From M50B91 sp964526665 (GTDB lineage Bacteria > Patescibacteriota > Gracilibacteria > UBA4473), in contig CAZGJL010000001.1 in assembly GCA_964526665.1 (NCBI GenBank), positions 62,001 through 126,000 of the forward strand: a DNA stretch of 64,000 nucleotides, given 5' to 3'. The position numbers were made by a program, and so were the translations under genes. Every line of letters begins with the position of its first letter. Position 1 is the stretch's first letter. The notes below the pieces were generated by a model that searched no databases, was not told the origin of the DNA, and worked only from the letters and a program-made list of their open reading frames with translations. Positions 25,447 to 33,039 of this stretch are shown here, in pieces.

Positions 25447-26625
25447 GTGAAAACATATATCCTCGAACTCGGCCGTAATTGGACACTCTGTCACACAGAA
25501 GCTCTCGCACAATGTGAAGAGGTTCTTGCTAATAAATCACAGCGCCTGCTTCTTGCACAGAATTTGAAATTCAAAAATCCAAGAGATTTGCCGAAGGACG
25601 AAGAGCAAATATTTCTAGATCGTCTGGGAGGATGTATCCGAATAGCTGAGGTGGTAGGAGAATTCCGTGAGAAATCAAAAATGATTGATGCTATCCACGC
25701 GATGGTAAAAGCCGAACAGCCGGAAGGGAAGCCCAAGCTGGGTGTTTCTGGTTATGGAACAGGGAAAGGGTTTTTACCCAACTTTTTATCCGTTTTGAAA
25801 CAAAAATTTGGAGAACTCCGCATTGAGAACGCAAAAGGAGAAAATATGACCTCTGGACAAGCTTTTGACCGAAAATTATTGAAAAAAGGATTCGAATTTC
25901 TTGTGTGGCAAAACGGAGACTCATTCCTCTTGGGACGAACCCGCGCTATGCAAAATCTAAGAAATTATACGCTTCGAGATCGAAAAAAATCTTTTCGTGA
26001 TGCAGAAATGGGGATGTTGCCACCAAAACTAGCGCAACAACTCATTAATTTTGCTTCTCCAAAGGAAAAGGATGTTGTAATTGACCCCTTTTGTGGATCG
26101 GGAACCATTTGCAGCGAAGCAAGCATTTTTGGCTGGAAAACGGTGGGAAGCGACATGATGTCTGAACGAGTTACGGGAACAAAAGAAAACTTCCAATTTC
26201 TTTCAGAAAAATTCCGTTATCCCGAAGAAAATGGTGAATTCTTCACTCGTGATGCGACTCAATTCCCTTGGGGAAAATATCCTGATGCCGTTGTCGCGAC
26301 CGAAGCCTTCCTTGGGACAAATTTTACGCGACAACCAAATCGCGCACAGGCCGATGAACAAGCCCGTGAAGTATTGAGTATGTGGGATAAATTTTTGCAG
26401 AATGCGAAAAAAGATGGACCACGAAAAATCGCTTGCTGTCTCCCCAGATGGCACGTTCTCAGCGGAGATATCGATATTGTACAAAAATTTCTTGCCAGCG
26501 CTGCAAAGGTTGGGTACACTCCGCTCGCTCTTTTCGATGACAAAGATTCTTGTGTATACGGTCGCCCTGGCGCATACGTTTCCCGAGAAATAGTTGTTTT
26601 AAAAAAAGCATCCCACAAGGAGTAA
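25447..26625 (+). CDS. TRM11-like SAM-dependent RNA methyltransferase
   Basis: 392 residues. The N-terminal part (1-150) is THUMP-like in position. A Rossmann methyltransferase follows with motif I DPFCGSGTICSEA (about 215-227), preceded by a LPPKLAQQLINFA helix as in TRM11/Trm-G10 N2-guanine tRNA methyltransferases. Motif IV, normally DPPY/NPPY, reads TEAFLG, so the base acted on is uncertain. The gene starts with GTG placed exactly 7 nt after a -10 and ends 13 nt before tRNA-Asn. Confidence 0.82.
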   Translation: MKTYILELGRNWTLCHTEALAQCEEVLANKSQRLLLAQNLKFKNPRDLPKDEEQIFLDRLGGCIRIAEVVGEFREKSKMIDAIHAMVKAEQPEGKPKLGVSGYGTGKGFLPNFLSVLKQKFGELRIENAKGENMTSGQAFDRKLLKKGFEFLVWQNGDSFLLGRTRAMQNLRNYTLRDRKKSFRDAEMGMLPPKLAQQLINFASPKEKDVVIDPFCGSGTICSEASIFGWKTVGSDMMSERVTGTKENFQFLSEKFRYPEENGEFFTRDATQFPWGKYPDAVVATEAFLGTNFTRQPNRAQADEQAREVLSMWDKFLQNAKKDGPRKIACCLPRWHVLSGDIDIVQKFLASAAKVGYTPLALFDDKDSCVYGRPGAYVSREIVVLKKASHKE

Positions 26626-26638
26626 TCCTTACCTACTC

Positions 26639-26713
26639 TCCCGAGTAGCTCAGTGGTAGAGCAGTTGGCTGTTAACCAACTTGTCGCCGGTTCAAATCCG
26701 GCCTCGGGAGCCA
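26639..26713 (+). tRNA. tRNA-Asn (GTT)
   Basis: Acceptor TCCCGAG/CTCGGGA, D-arm GCTCAGTGGTAGAGC, anticodon stem GTTGG/CCAAC with loop CTGTTAA (anticodon GTT), T-arm GCCGG/CCGGC with TTCAAAT, discriminator G and encoded CCA (26711-26713). Its 3' end is the integration site of the element that follows, and the recombinase gene on the other strand runs 42 bp into it. Confidence 0.97.
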
Positions 26714-28198
26714 TTCTTGCGTTTTAGACGCATTCAGCAATACATTAAACGGTTCAGCTAAGTCATAGACAAGCTTTCCGCCTTTTAGCTGTAAGTTCGA
26801 AGTCACAAGATTGAGAATCTTCTGTTGTTTGTCTTCAGAAGCCCCTGAAAAATACCGACAAGCGTTTTGAGCAAGGTCTAATACCATCAAACTTGCATCA
26901 AGAAAATTATTATCCTGTGTGCTTGCATCCTTCATTTCTTCGTGAACATCCTGCTCTTCAGAACGAAACCGTGCGACAATTTTGTCGTATTCATCGGTCG
27001 TAATACGCCCATCAAGCCGATCAAGGTAGGATGTATCTTTTCGCTTTTTGATTTTCTCGAGTTCTAAATTCAACCGACTTAGGTTTTTTTGATAAATTTC
27101 TGTTTCAGAACCATGTGTTTTTTTGAGTTCTAAGGTTACTTCGTCCAAAACATTCTGGGGCATAACCAACTTTTCCAATAAATCTGAAACTTGTGCTTGA
27201 AGTTTTTCAATTCGTATCGGTTTTTCTTGGCAATTTTCTTTCTGATTTGGACATCTACAATAACGAAACACTTTTCCGTTTGGCTTGATTGTCTCATCAA
27301 GCGTAATACTAGATCCGCAAGAGCCACACTTGAGAATCCCTCGAAAAGAAAAATCTTTACTCGCATACTTCACGCTATTTCTATTTCGCCCTTCTCGAAT
27401 ATCAAAACACTTATCAAATATCCATTTTTCAACCAAAACAGGGTATCTGTGCGGATACAACTTTTCTTTGACCTTCATTTGCCCACAATAGAAAGGATTC
27501 GCGATCATCTCTTGGATCTGTCCGTATGTTCTTTTTTTACCTGATTTCGGAGTCGTAAGACCATCTTTCCGCATTTCTTTTGCAATCATTTTGAACGTAT
27601 AATTCCCTGTCGCATAAAGATCGAAAGATTTCTTTACCAAAGGAGCTCTTTCTTTGTCGAGAACAATATCCTTGCGACCATTTTCCAACGTCACATTTCT
27701 ATATCCAAGAGGTGCAGGTCCACACCATTCGCCAAGTTCCCATTTCTTTTTGTTGGATCGTTTCACATTGTCCGAAAGTTGCAAAACATACATTTTCGCA
27801 AACATAACTGCCATATCCCAACGCATAATTTCAGAACTGTTTGAGTCTTTGTGTATGACAAGATTTTCTCGATTGAAGTGTAATTCAATCTTTCCTACTT
27901 TTCTGAGAGCATCCAATTCTACAGATTCTTTGAAAGAACGTTGCAACCTGTCTACGGTGTCAGTAATAATTGCAATCGGCTCAGGACGGTCATTTACAAG
28001 TTTGAGCAATTTCTCAAATTTCACTCTATTTTCTTTTGAAGAAGATTCCGTAAGTTCGTATGTTTTGAGTACTTCAAAATCAAGCTTCTTAGCATATTGC
28101 TCTAGTCTACTTACTTGAGCAGGAATAGATGTTCCTTGTTCTTCTTGGTCTTTTGAAGACACTCGAGCGAGAATGATAGCGTTGGTACAATTGGTCAT
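26672..28198 (-). CDS. Large serine recombinase (integrase)
   Basis: 508 residues from ATG 28198, which lies 7 nt after TACATT; an upstream in-frame ATG (28234) would add 12 residues. Resolvase catalytic domain (AIILARVSSKDQEEQGTSIPAQVSRLEQYA, catalytic Ser in the RVSS motif; TDTVDRLQRS), the recombinase domain (GEWCGPAPLGYRN.., NPFYCGQMKVK), a zinc ribbon (CGSCGSSITL..CRCPN..CQEKP), and a long coiled-coil. The last 13 residues are encoded by the antisense of tRNA-Asn, so integration supplies the gene's stop codon. It is presumably the enzyme that inserted this element. Confidence 0.93.
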   Translation of the reverse strand: MTNCTNAIILARVSSKDQEEQGTSIPAQVSRLEQYAKKLDFEVLKTYELTESSSKENRVKFEKLLKLVNDRPEPIAIITDTVDRLQRSFKESVELDALRKVGKIELHFNRENLVIHKDSNSSEIMRWDMAVMFAKMYVLQLSDNVKRSNKKKWELGEWCGPAPLGYRNVTLENGRKDIVLDKERAPLVKKSFDLYATGNYTFKMIAKEMRKDGLTTPKSGKKRTYGQIQEMIANPFYCGQMKVKEKLYPHRYPVLVEKWIFDKCFDIREGRNRNSVKYASKDFSFRGILKCGSCGSSITLDETIKPNGKVFRYCRCPNQKENCQEKPIRIEKLQAQVSDLLEKLVMPQNVLDEVTLELKKTHGSETEIYQKNLSRLNLELEKIKKRKDTSYLDRLDGRITTDEYDKIVARFRSEEQDVHEEMKDASTQDNNFLDASLMVLDLAQNACRYFSGASEDKQQKILNLVTSNLQLKGGKLVYDLAEPFNVLLNASKTQEWLPRPDLNRRQVG

Positions 28199-28248
28199 CG
28201 AGATAAATGTAAATGAATAAGTTCCGAATATCAAGAACGATTTTGGTA

Positions 28249-29403
28249 CTACTGAGGAAGTTTTAAATAATCAATATCATTTGTGGGTTCAAATTCTACA
28301 AGTTGATCGTAAATAGCGTCATAGGTTGTGTATCGGTTATAAAATATTTTTTCGTTTTGAGAGACAAACTTTTTTAATCGCTGAAAAGAACGAGGACAAA
28401 ATCGTTTTGCAATCATGTCATGAAGTTTTCGATCGGAGTTTGTTTTTGATAATTCAAGCACAGCAAAAAGACTCAATGATTTTTGAAGTGTTATTTCTGG
28501 AATTTTCAGAACAGACTCGAATAAATCTATCGGTTTTCTACTCATAAGAGCACTCAATCGCACTTCTTCATGAATCTTGCACCAATAATCCAAAAGAACA
28601 TTTTGTGCGATCTCTCGGGTAAAAAGACCCTTGAACGTCAGATCTGCCTCTATGCGTAAATACTTGAGTAAGGCTTTCATCTTTCTTCGATCACAGATAC
28701 GCATTTCCATTCGCAAAACCTCAATAGGGATTGATTGTTTTCGTCGAATTTCATCAAAAATGTTCATTTGCCAATTAAACTTTTTATCCTTTTCCGAAGA
28801 CCGTTTTTCTGGTTGAATCAAGTCTTGTACTTTGTCATAAAAAACCAAGCTATGGCTCTTTGCATAGTAATACAAAGCCTTCCCTTCATTTCGGAAATCA
28901 GTTTTATTGAGATCAAGTCTACGAGTAAGATCTACTTTTGATATGTCAGAAATAAGAGCAGAAGCTGTTGTATGGTCCGTAAAACAGAAGTTTTTGGAAT
29001 AATGAATCGTCGCTATGTCCGCAGTTCTTAATTTTTCGAGAGAAACATTTACCCACATTTCTTCTAATTTTTCCTTCAACTGGACAAGCACCGTTTCAAA
29101 ATCAGATTCTTCAACCTCTTGAAAATTATTCCCATATAGTAATTTTGGCACAGAAAATTCGATTTTCATTTCAACATTAAACCCGCCTTCCCTTCCAAGC
29201 CTTTTTATAACCGTCAATCGTGGCTTATAGTTCTGATTTTCTTTGTCCCATTTGTTCGCATTCTGTACAGACTTCAAATTTGTCTGTCCGTTAAATGGAG
29301 TATAGGGAGCAGCAAAAAACCCCAAACAATTCGGTCTAAAAACATTGTAATTGGTAATCTGAAAATCAAATTGTTTTAGCTTTAGAATAACGGTATCAAT
29401 CAT
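28249..29403 (-). CDS. Phage/plasmid replication initiator-like protein
   Basis: 384 residues. The architecture (MIDTVILKLKQFDF.. start, KPRLTVIKR strand, KIEFSVPKLLYGNNFQEV, HYSKNF, DFRNEGKALYYYAKSHSLVFYDK, LRMEMRICDRRKMK) fits the gene II/X-type (Phage_CRI) replication proteins of filamentous phages and small plasmids. That would let the element replicate as an episome. I rely on remembered family resemblance; no nicking tyrosine can be assigned with certainty. Confidence 0.55.
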   Translation of the reverse strand: MIDTVILKLKQFDFQITNYNVFRPNCLGFFAAPYTPFNGQTNLKSVQNANKWDKENQNYKPRLTVIKRLGREGGFNVEMKIEFSVPKLLYGNNFQEVEESDFETVLVQLKEKLEEMWVNVSLEKLRTADIATIHYSKNFCFTDHTTASALISDISKVDLTRRLDLNKTDFRNEGKALYYYAKSHSLVFYDKVQDLIQPEKRSSEKDKKFNWQMNIFDEIRRKQSIPIEVLRMEMRICDRRKMKALLKYLRIEADLTFKGLFTREIAQNVLLDYWCKIHEEVRLSALMSRKPIDLFESVLKIPEITLQKSLSLFAVLELSKTNSDRKLHDMIAKRFCPRSFQRLKKFVSQNEKIFYNRYTTYDAIYDQLVEFEPTNDIDYLKLPQ

Positions 29404-29482
29404 TTGCTATAAGTGGCTTAATTGAGTATTATGTATCTGGAAATTGGTCATCAACCCTTTCCATTTCTTACCTTCGGGCTCA

Positions 29483-29890
29483 TCAGGTGTTAAAACGCCT
29501 GATAATATCTTCAAAAGTGGGCTTGTCTAACATTCCCATTTTTTTTAGTAATCGTTTTTCATCATAAGAATTTGCTTGATCTAGCATTGCTTTTCCCATT
29601 TTGTTTCTAAAAAAAGTTGAAACGGTAAATGTCCCTGTATATTTAGAATTACTGGTCAAAGGAATTCCCAAAAATCTTTGATTATTAAACTTCTTGAGGA
29701 CCAATACAGGTCTTTGAAATGTTTCATTTTTTCCATAAACTTCAGTCCCAACGCCATGTCCTATTGAGGTAAGCCATACTTCCCGCTCTTTGAAGTTTAT
29801 TTTTCGTTCTAAAAAGTGAAGCTTTTGAGCGAATAATGACCATTGAATAAGTCTTTTTGCATTTTTTGCTCGAGAAAAACCGTTATTCAT
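29483..29890 (-). CDS. PemK/MazF-like toxin
   Basis: 135 residues from ATG 29890 (GTG 29893 alternative). After a helical N-terminus of about 35 residues comes the MazF/PemK SH3-like fold: INFKEREVWLTSIGHGVGTE, then QRPVLVLKKFNNQRFLGIPLTS and SKYTGTFTVS, matching the conserved RPVLVL..V..IPLTS strands of these mRNA interferases. The N-terminal extension is longer than in MazF. Overlaps the end of the upstream small gene, as in toxin-antitoxin pairs. Confidence 0.75.
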   Translation of the reverse strand: MNNGFSRAKNAKRLIQWSLFAQKLHFLERKINFKEREVWLTSIGHGVGTEVYGKNETFQRPVLVLKKFNNQRFLGIPLTSNSKYTGTFTVSTFFRNKMGKAMLDQANSYDEKRLLKKMGMLDKPTFEDIIRRFNT

Positions 29891-30035
29891 CACTTGAAGG
29901 GGTTATTGAATAATTCGATAACCGCTCTTCCAATTGTTTTTCTTTCTTAATTTCCCAAAGCACTTTAAAAAACTCGACCAAGTTTTGTTTGGCTTCGGGT
30001 GTAAGAACGAAATTGTCTTGAGGAAAATCAGTCAT
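29883..30035 (-). CDS. Candidate antitoxin partner of the PemK-like toxin
   Basis: 50 residues from ATG 30035 (MTDFPQDNFVLTPEAKQNLVEFF..); a TTG at 30071 would extend it to 62. Helical, Lys/Glu-rich with a flexible Ser/Thr/Asp tail. Its stop overlaps the toxin start by 8 nt. No DNA-binding motif is obvious, so antitoxin function rests on gene order. Confidence 0.5.
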   Translation of the reverse strand: MTDFPQDNFVLTPEAKQNLVEFFKVLWEIKKEKQLEERLSNYSITPSSDE

Positions 30036-30199
30036 CAATGCGTTCCTCTGAACACCAATCAAAACAGTCAAGCCCCTTTATCAATTCATAGACAAGCAAT
30101 TCCCTCAATTTATTGTCTATTACAAAGAATCCAATCAAAAAAAATCAACTTGCTTCATCTAATTTGAAATTGAATTATAAACAGAAACACCAAGATTTC

Positions 30200-31129
30200 T
30201 TAAAAATGGTGTTCTAGTTGGTGTTTTGTTCGTAAGTCAGACCGCATACACGAGAAAGTATTTTGGAAAACAATATTATCTTCTGCATCTTGCGTGAATA
30301 AATTCGTTTTCAAGTGTTTAGAAACCTTTTTTTCAATCTTGCTCTTTTGGGCATTGATAGATCGAATACTTGTTTTGAAAGTAATAGCAAGGGATGCTGT
30401 ATCTGTACCCTTTTCAAGTCCTTCTCTTCCGAATCTTCTTTGATAAATAAGATCAACAATTTCTCTTTGCATTTTTGAAAGAGTCTCTAAGTTTTTGAAT
30501 TGATCTGCTCCCTGATTTCCCAAAAGAAGACACGAAGGATCTCTTTTTTGATTGTGTTTGAAACGAAAACAAATATCACGATCAATTTCTAAGTCTGTCG
30601 ACCGCTTCCTTTTCAGTTCGTTTTCATAGTTTCCTTGCGGATCATTATGAGCGACACTTGCCAAATTTCTTTTGAGTAATTCCAAGTCTTCAAGAGAAAC
30701 TTCTAGGCGATATTCAAAAGCACTATTCAAAAACTCAGCAAATCCCTGATCTGACCAACAATTTCCTTCTTTCCGTAACATTTCAAGAATACTATTTGCC
30801 GCATCGGCGTTGATAGTCTTTGATTTATTTTCATCCAAAAGAAATGAGAGCTCTTCTCGTATCGTTTTGAGGCTTTCAGGCGTTTCTTTTGGCAGAAGCA
30901 CGTCAAGGTCATTGATGACCTCAGAAGCCCTCTGAAACGAAATGGTCGTCAAATTTCCACGAAATTTTATCTGCTTCAGCTTTGAGAAGTCTTGAAACAA
31001 GACAAACAACAAAATAAAGGCATCATTTACTCTACCTATTTCAAATCCTTCTTCTGTTTGAAAAACTGATTTCTTAAAAAAAGATTCTACCGCCTGTACA
31101 GAAATTGGAAGCGTATAGAGTTTATTCAC
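30200..31129 (-). CDS. Hypothetical protein with possible C-terminal HTH
   Basis: 309 residues. The N-terminal 180 residues are helical. The segment LSKMQREIVDLIYQRRFGREGLEKG..LAITFKTSIRSINAQKSKIEKKVSKHL (about 220-275) reads like sigma-region-4 or LuxR-type helix-turn-helix packing, so a regulator of the element is possible. ATG overlaps the stop of the upstream gene (ATGA), so the two are translated together. Confidence 0.6.
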   Translation of the reverse strand: MNKLYTLPISVQAVESFFKKSVFQTEEGFEIGRVNDAFILLFVLFQDFSKLKQIKFRGNLTTISFQRASEVINDLDVLLPKETPESLKTIREELSFLLDENKSKTINADAANSILEMLRKEGNCWSDQGFAEFLNSAFEYRLEVSLEDLELLKRNLASVAHNDPQGNYENELKRKRSTDLEIDRDICFRFKHNQKRDPSCLLLGNQGADQFKNLETLSKMQREIVDLIYQRRFGREGLEKGTDTASLAITFKTSIRSINAQKSKIEKKVSKHLKTNLFTQDAEDNIVFQNTFSCMRSDLRTKHQLEHHF

Positions 31130-31530
31130 GCAACCATTTTGCCAAAACCCTCAGTCAAAAGCAATTCTGGCGGAATCAGGTTATGCCCTGAGTGGTTTTG
31201 AGATACTCGAAAGTTAAAGACGCTACGCCCCGATTCTTTAAATGGAATTATTCTAAAGCTTGTTTCGTTTTCATAACACCGAACACGGATTGATTGTACT
31301 TTCTTCGGATCAAGAGCAAATCCTTCTGGCAAGACATGAGCATACGCTTGATGAAATTTATCGGGTTCAAAAGTGCTTGGATTGATAAGCTGAATACCGA
31401 ACCTCTCTTGAATCTGACTTCTTATTTCCTGCTCTGTTTGTTCTGTTTCTGTAAATTCAAAAAGGCTCTCTGACGGTTGTTCGTCAGCTACAATTATTTC
31501 CTTATCTGTTACGGAGTCGAGTAAAGACAT
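31126..31530 (-). CDS. Hypothetical protein, first gene of a two-gene unit
   Basis: 134 residues: acidic N-terminal 45 residues (Glu/Thr-rich), then a small alpha/beta domain (ERFGIQLINPSTFEPDKFHQAYAHVLPEG..). No family recognised. It has the best promoter in the element: TTGAAT-17-TATAAT with only 6 nt to the ATG. It overlaps the following gene by 4 nt. Confidence 0.6.
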   Translation of the reverse strand: MSLLDSVTDKEIIVADEQPSESLFEFTETEQTEQEIRSQIQERFGIQLINPSTFEPDKFHQAYAHVLPEGFALDPKKVQSIRVRCYENETSFRIIPFKESGRSVFNFRVSQNHSGHNLIPPELLLTEGFGKMVA

Positions 31531-31536
31531 CCTGCC

Positions 31537-31564
31537 ATTATAGCAGATTTAAAGAAGAAATTCA
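31537..31564 (-). promoter_or_regulatory. Consensus promoter for the 31126-31530 gene
   Basis: Minus strand: TTGAAT (31559-31564), 17-bp spacer, TATAAT (31537-31542), then 6 nt to ATG 31530. A leaderless transcript is predicted. Confidence 0.8.
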
Positions 31565-31567
31565 ATC

Positions 31568-33037
31568 CTAATATTCTAAACGGATTTCAATTGGCTCTTC
31601 CATTACAATTTTATGAACTAAGTCTTCTAATTGTTCACGAAGTGAAAATATCTCCATATTGAGCTGAAAAATACCAGCTTCAGCATTTCTTGTTTTTTCT
31701 TTTTCGAGATAATTCTCAAGAGTTAAGTTTATATTTTTCTCAATTGGGCTGTAATACAAATTTGAAACTTCTTGTTGTTTTTTTTCTGAAAAACTAGGAA
31801 ATTTTAGAAAAGCAAAATCATAAGATTTCATCTCTTTCATTTTTGACCCTATCGCCACACAACCACATAATTTTCTATAAGTTTTTGAATTTAATAGGCA
31901 GGTGATAAATAATTTTTCTGTTTTTGAATAATCTTTAATTTGATATAAACCTTGGTTATGTTGCCCTAATCCAAGAGTTTCAACTTCATAAAAACACGTA
32001 ATACCAACATATTCCCCCTTTTTCCCTTTTGACGTTCTATTGATAATAAGGATACAATCTTTTGATAAATTATTTTTTGTATCCATGTTTATTGTCGTTG
32101 AAGGTTGATAATTTCCTTCATCTGTAATCAGCGTTGGGGTAACCCATTTATATTTTTTATTTTGAGGATCAAATATTCTAATTTTAGGAGTTGATCCACT
32201 TTTAAATTTATCAAGTGGTATTTGGAAATATCCATCTTTATAATTTCTTATCAAAAAATCAATTTCCTTAAATTCTCTCTCATAAATCCCTGTATCCAGC
32301 CTTGTCTCTTCTTTAATCTCGCTAATTCTCGGATAGCCATAGCTAAAACTTTCTGCTTTTTGATTTTCTTTGAGTTCTTTTTCTATCAGTTCATCGATCT
32401 GGTTGTTTTTTAGTTTTATTTGTTCTTCTTTGTCGATGATATTTTGCACCACAAGAGAGGCAAACTCTTCTACTTTTTCAGGATTTTTGTTATTTGCGAT
32501 TGTAGGGAATGGGATTTTAAAATTTAAAATTTGATGTGGTAAAAATTCTGAAATTGTTCCCCCGTGAGAAACCGTCTTTGCGTAATCTACAAGTAATTTT
32601 GATTTTAAAAATGCTAAACAATAAAAAAGGAGTGTATTATTGATTTTAACAGCGTACATATTGTTGCTGTGTATAATATTCTCGTTATTTTTAATGTTCA
32701 AAAATGATATTTTCTGAACACTTCCTCTAGTTGCAAAAAAGATCCAATTACCATTTTCCAATTTATAAGAGAATGGTTTTGTACTTGCTACCTCCGAAAG
32801 ATTAGTCTTAAAAAATTGTTCTTCAGAGGAGGAAATTTTCAACATTTTAAAATCACTTTTTACAGTAACCTGAACAGGATTTTTCCCCAAAAAAGATTCT
32901 TCCCTGAGGTCTTCTATTGTTTTCCCATTTTTATTTTTAATAAATATATGATGATATTTTGAAGACGCAAAAGCATACTGTTTCTCAAGTATTTCACTTT
33001 TCCTTACCGATTTTGGTTTAATAATATAACTTTTCAT
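31568..33037 (-). CDS. hsdS: Restriction-modification specificity subunit (HsdS-like)
   Basis: 489 residues with two target-recognition halves separated by helical spacers: first half about 60-190 (..SHGGTISEFLPHQILNFKIPFP), central coiled-coil KEEQIKLKNNQIDELIEKELKE, second half about 240-430 (..GSTPKIR, YKWVTPTLIT, GSKMKEMKSYDFAFLKFP), and a C-terminal coiled-coil. It gives DNA sequence recognition to the fused enzyme encoded 2 nt upstream. The base composition is AT-richer than the chromosomal neighbours. Confidence 0.88.
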   Translation of the reverse strand: MKSYIIKPKSVRKSEILEKQYAFASSKYHHIFIKNKNGKTIEDLREESFLGKNPVQVTVKSDFKMLKISSSEEQFFKTNLSEVASTKPFSYKLENGNWIFFATRGSVQKISFLNIKNNENIIHSNNMYAVKINNTLLFYCLAFLKSKLLVDYAKTVSHGGTISEFLPHQILNFKIPFPTIANNKNPEKVEEFASLVVQNIIDKEEQIKLKNNQIDELIEKELKENQKAESFSYGYPRISEIKEETRLDTGIYEREFKEIDFLIRNYKDGYFQIPLDKFKSGSTPKIRIFDPQNKKYKWVTPTLITDEGNYQPSTTINMDTKNNLSKDCILIINRTSKGKKGEYVGITCFYEVETLGLGQHNQGLYQIKDYSKTEKLFITCLLNSKTYRKLCGCVAIGSKMKEMKSYDFAFLKFPSFSEKKQQEVSNLYYSPIEKNINLTLENYLEKEKTRNAEAGIFQLNMEIFSLREQLEDLVHKIVMEEPIEIRLEY

Positions 33038-33039
33038 AG

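Noticed and set aside
26259..26714. Minus-strand frame starting MAPEAGFEPATSW over tRNA-Asn and the methyltransferase gene
   Set aside because: The N-terminus is simply the antisense translation of the tRNA and the rest is a shadow of the methyltransferase gene.
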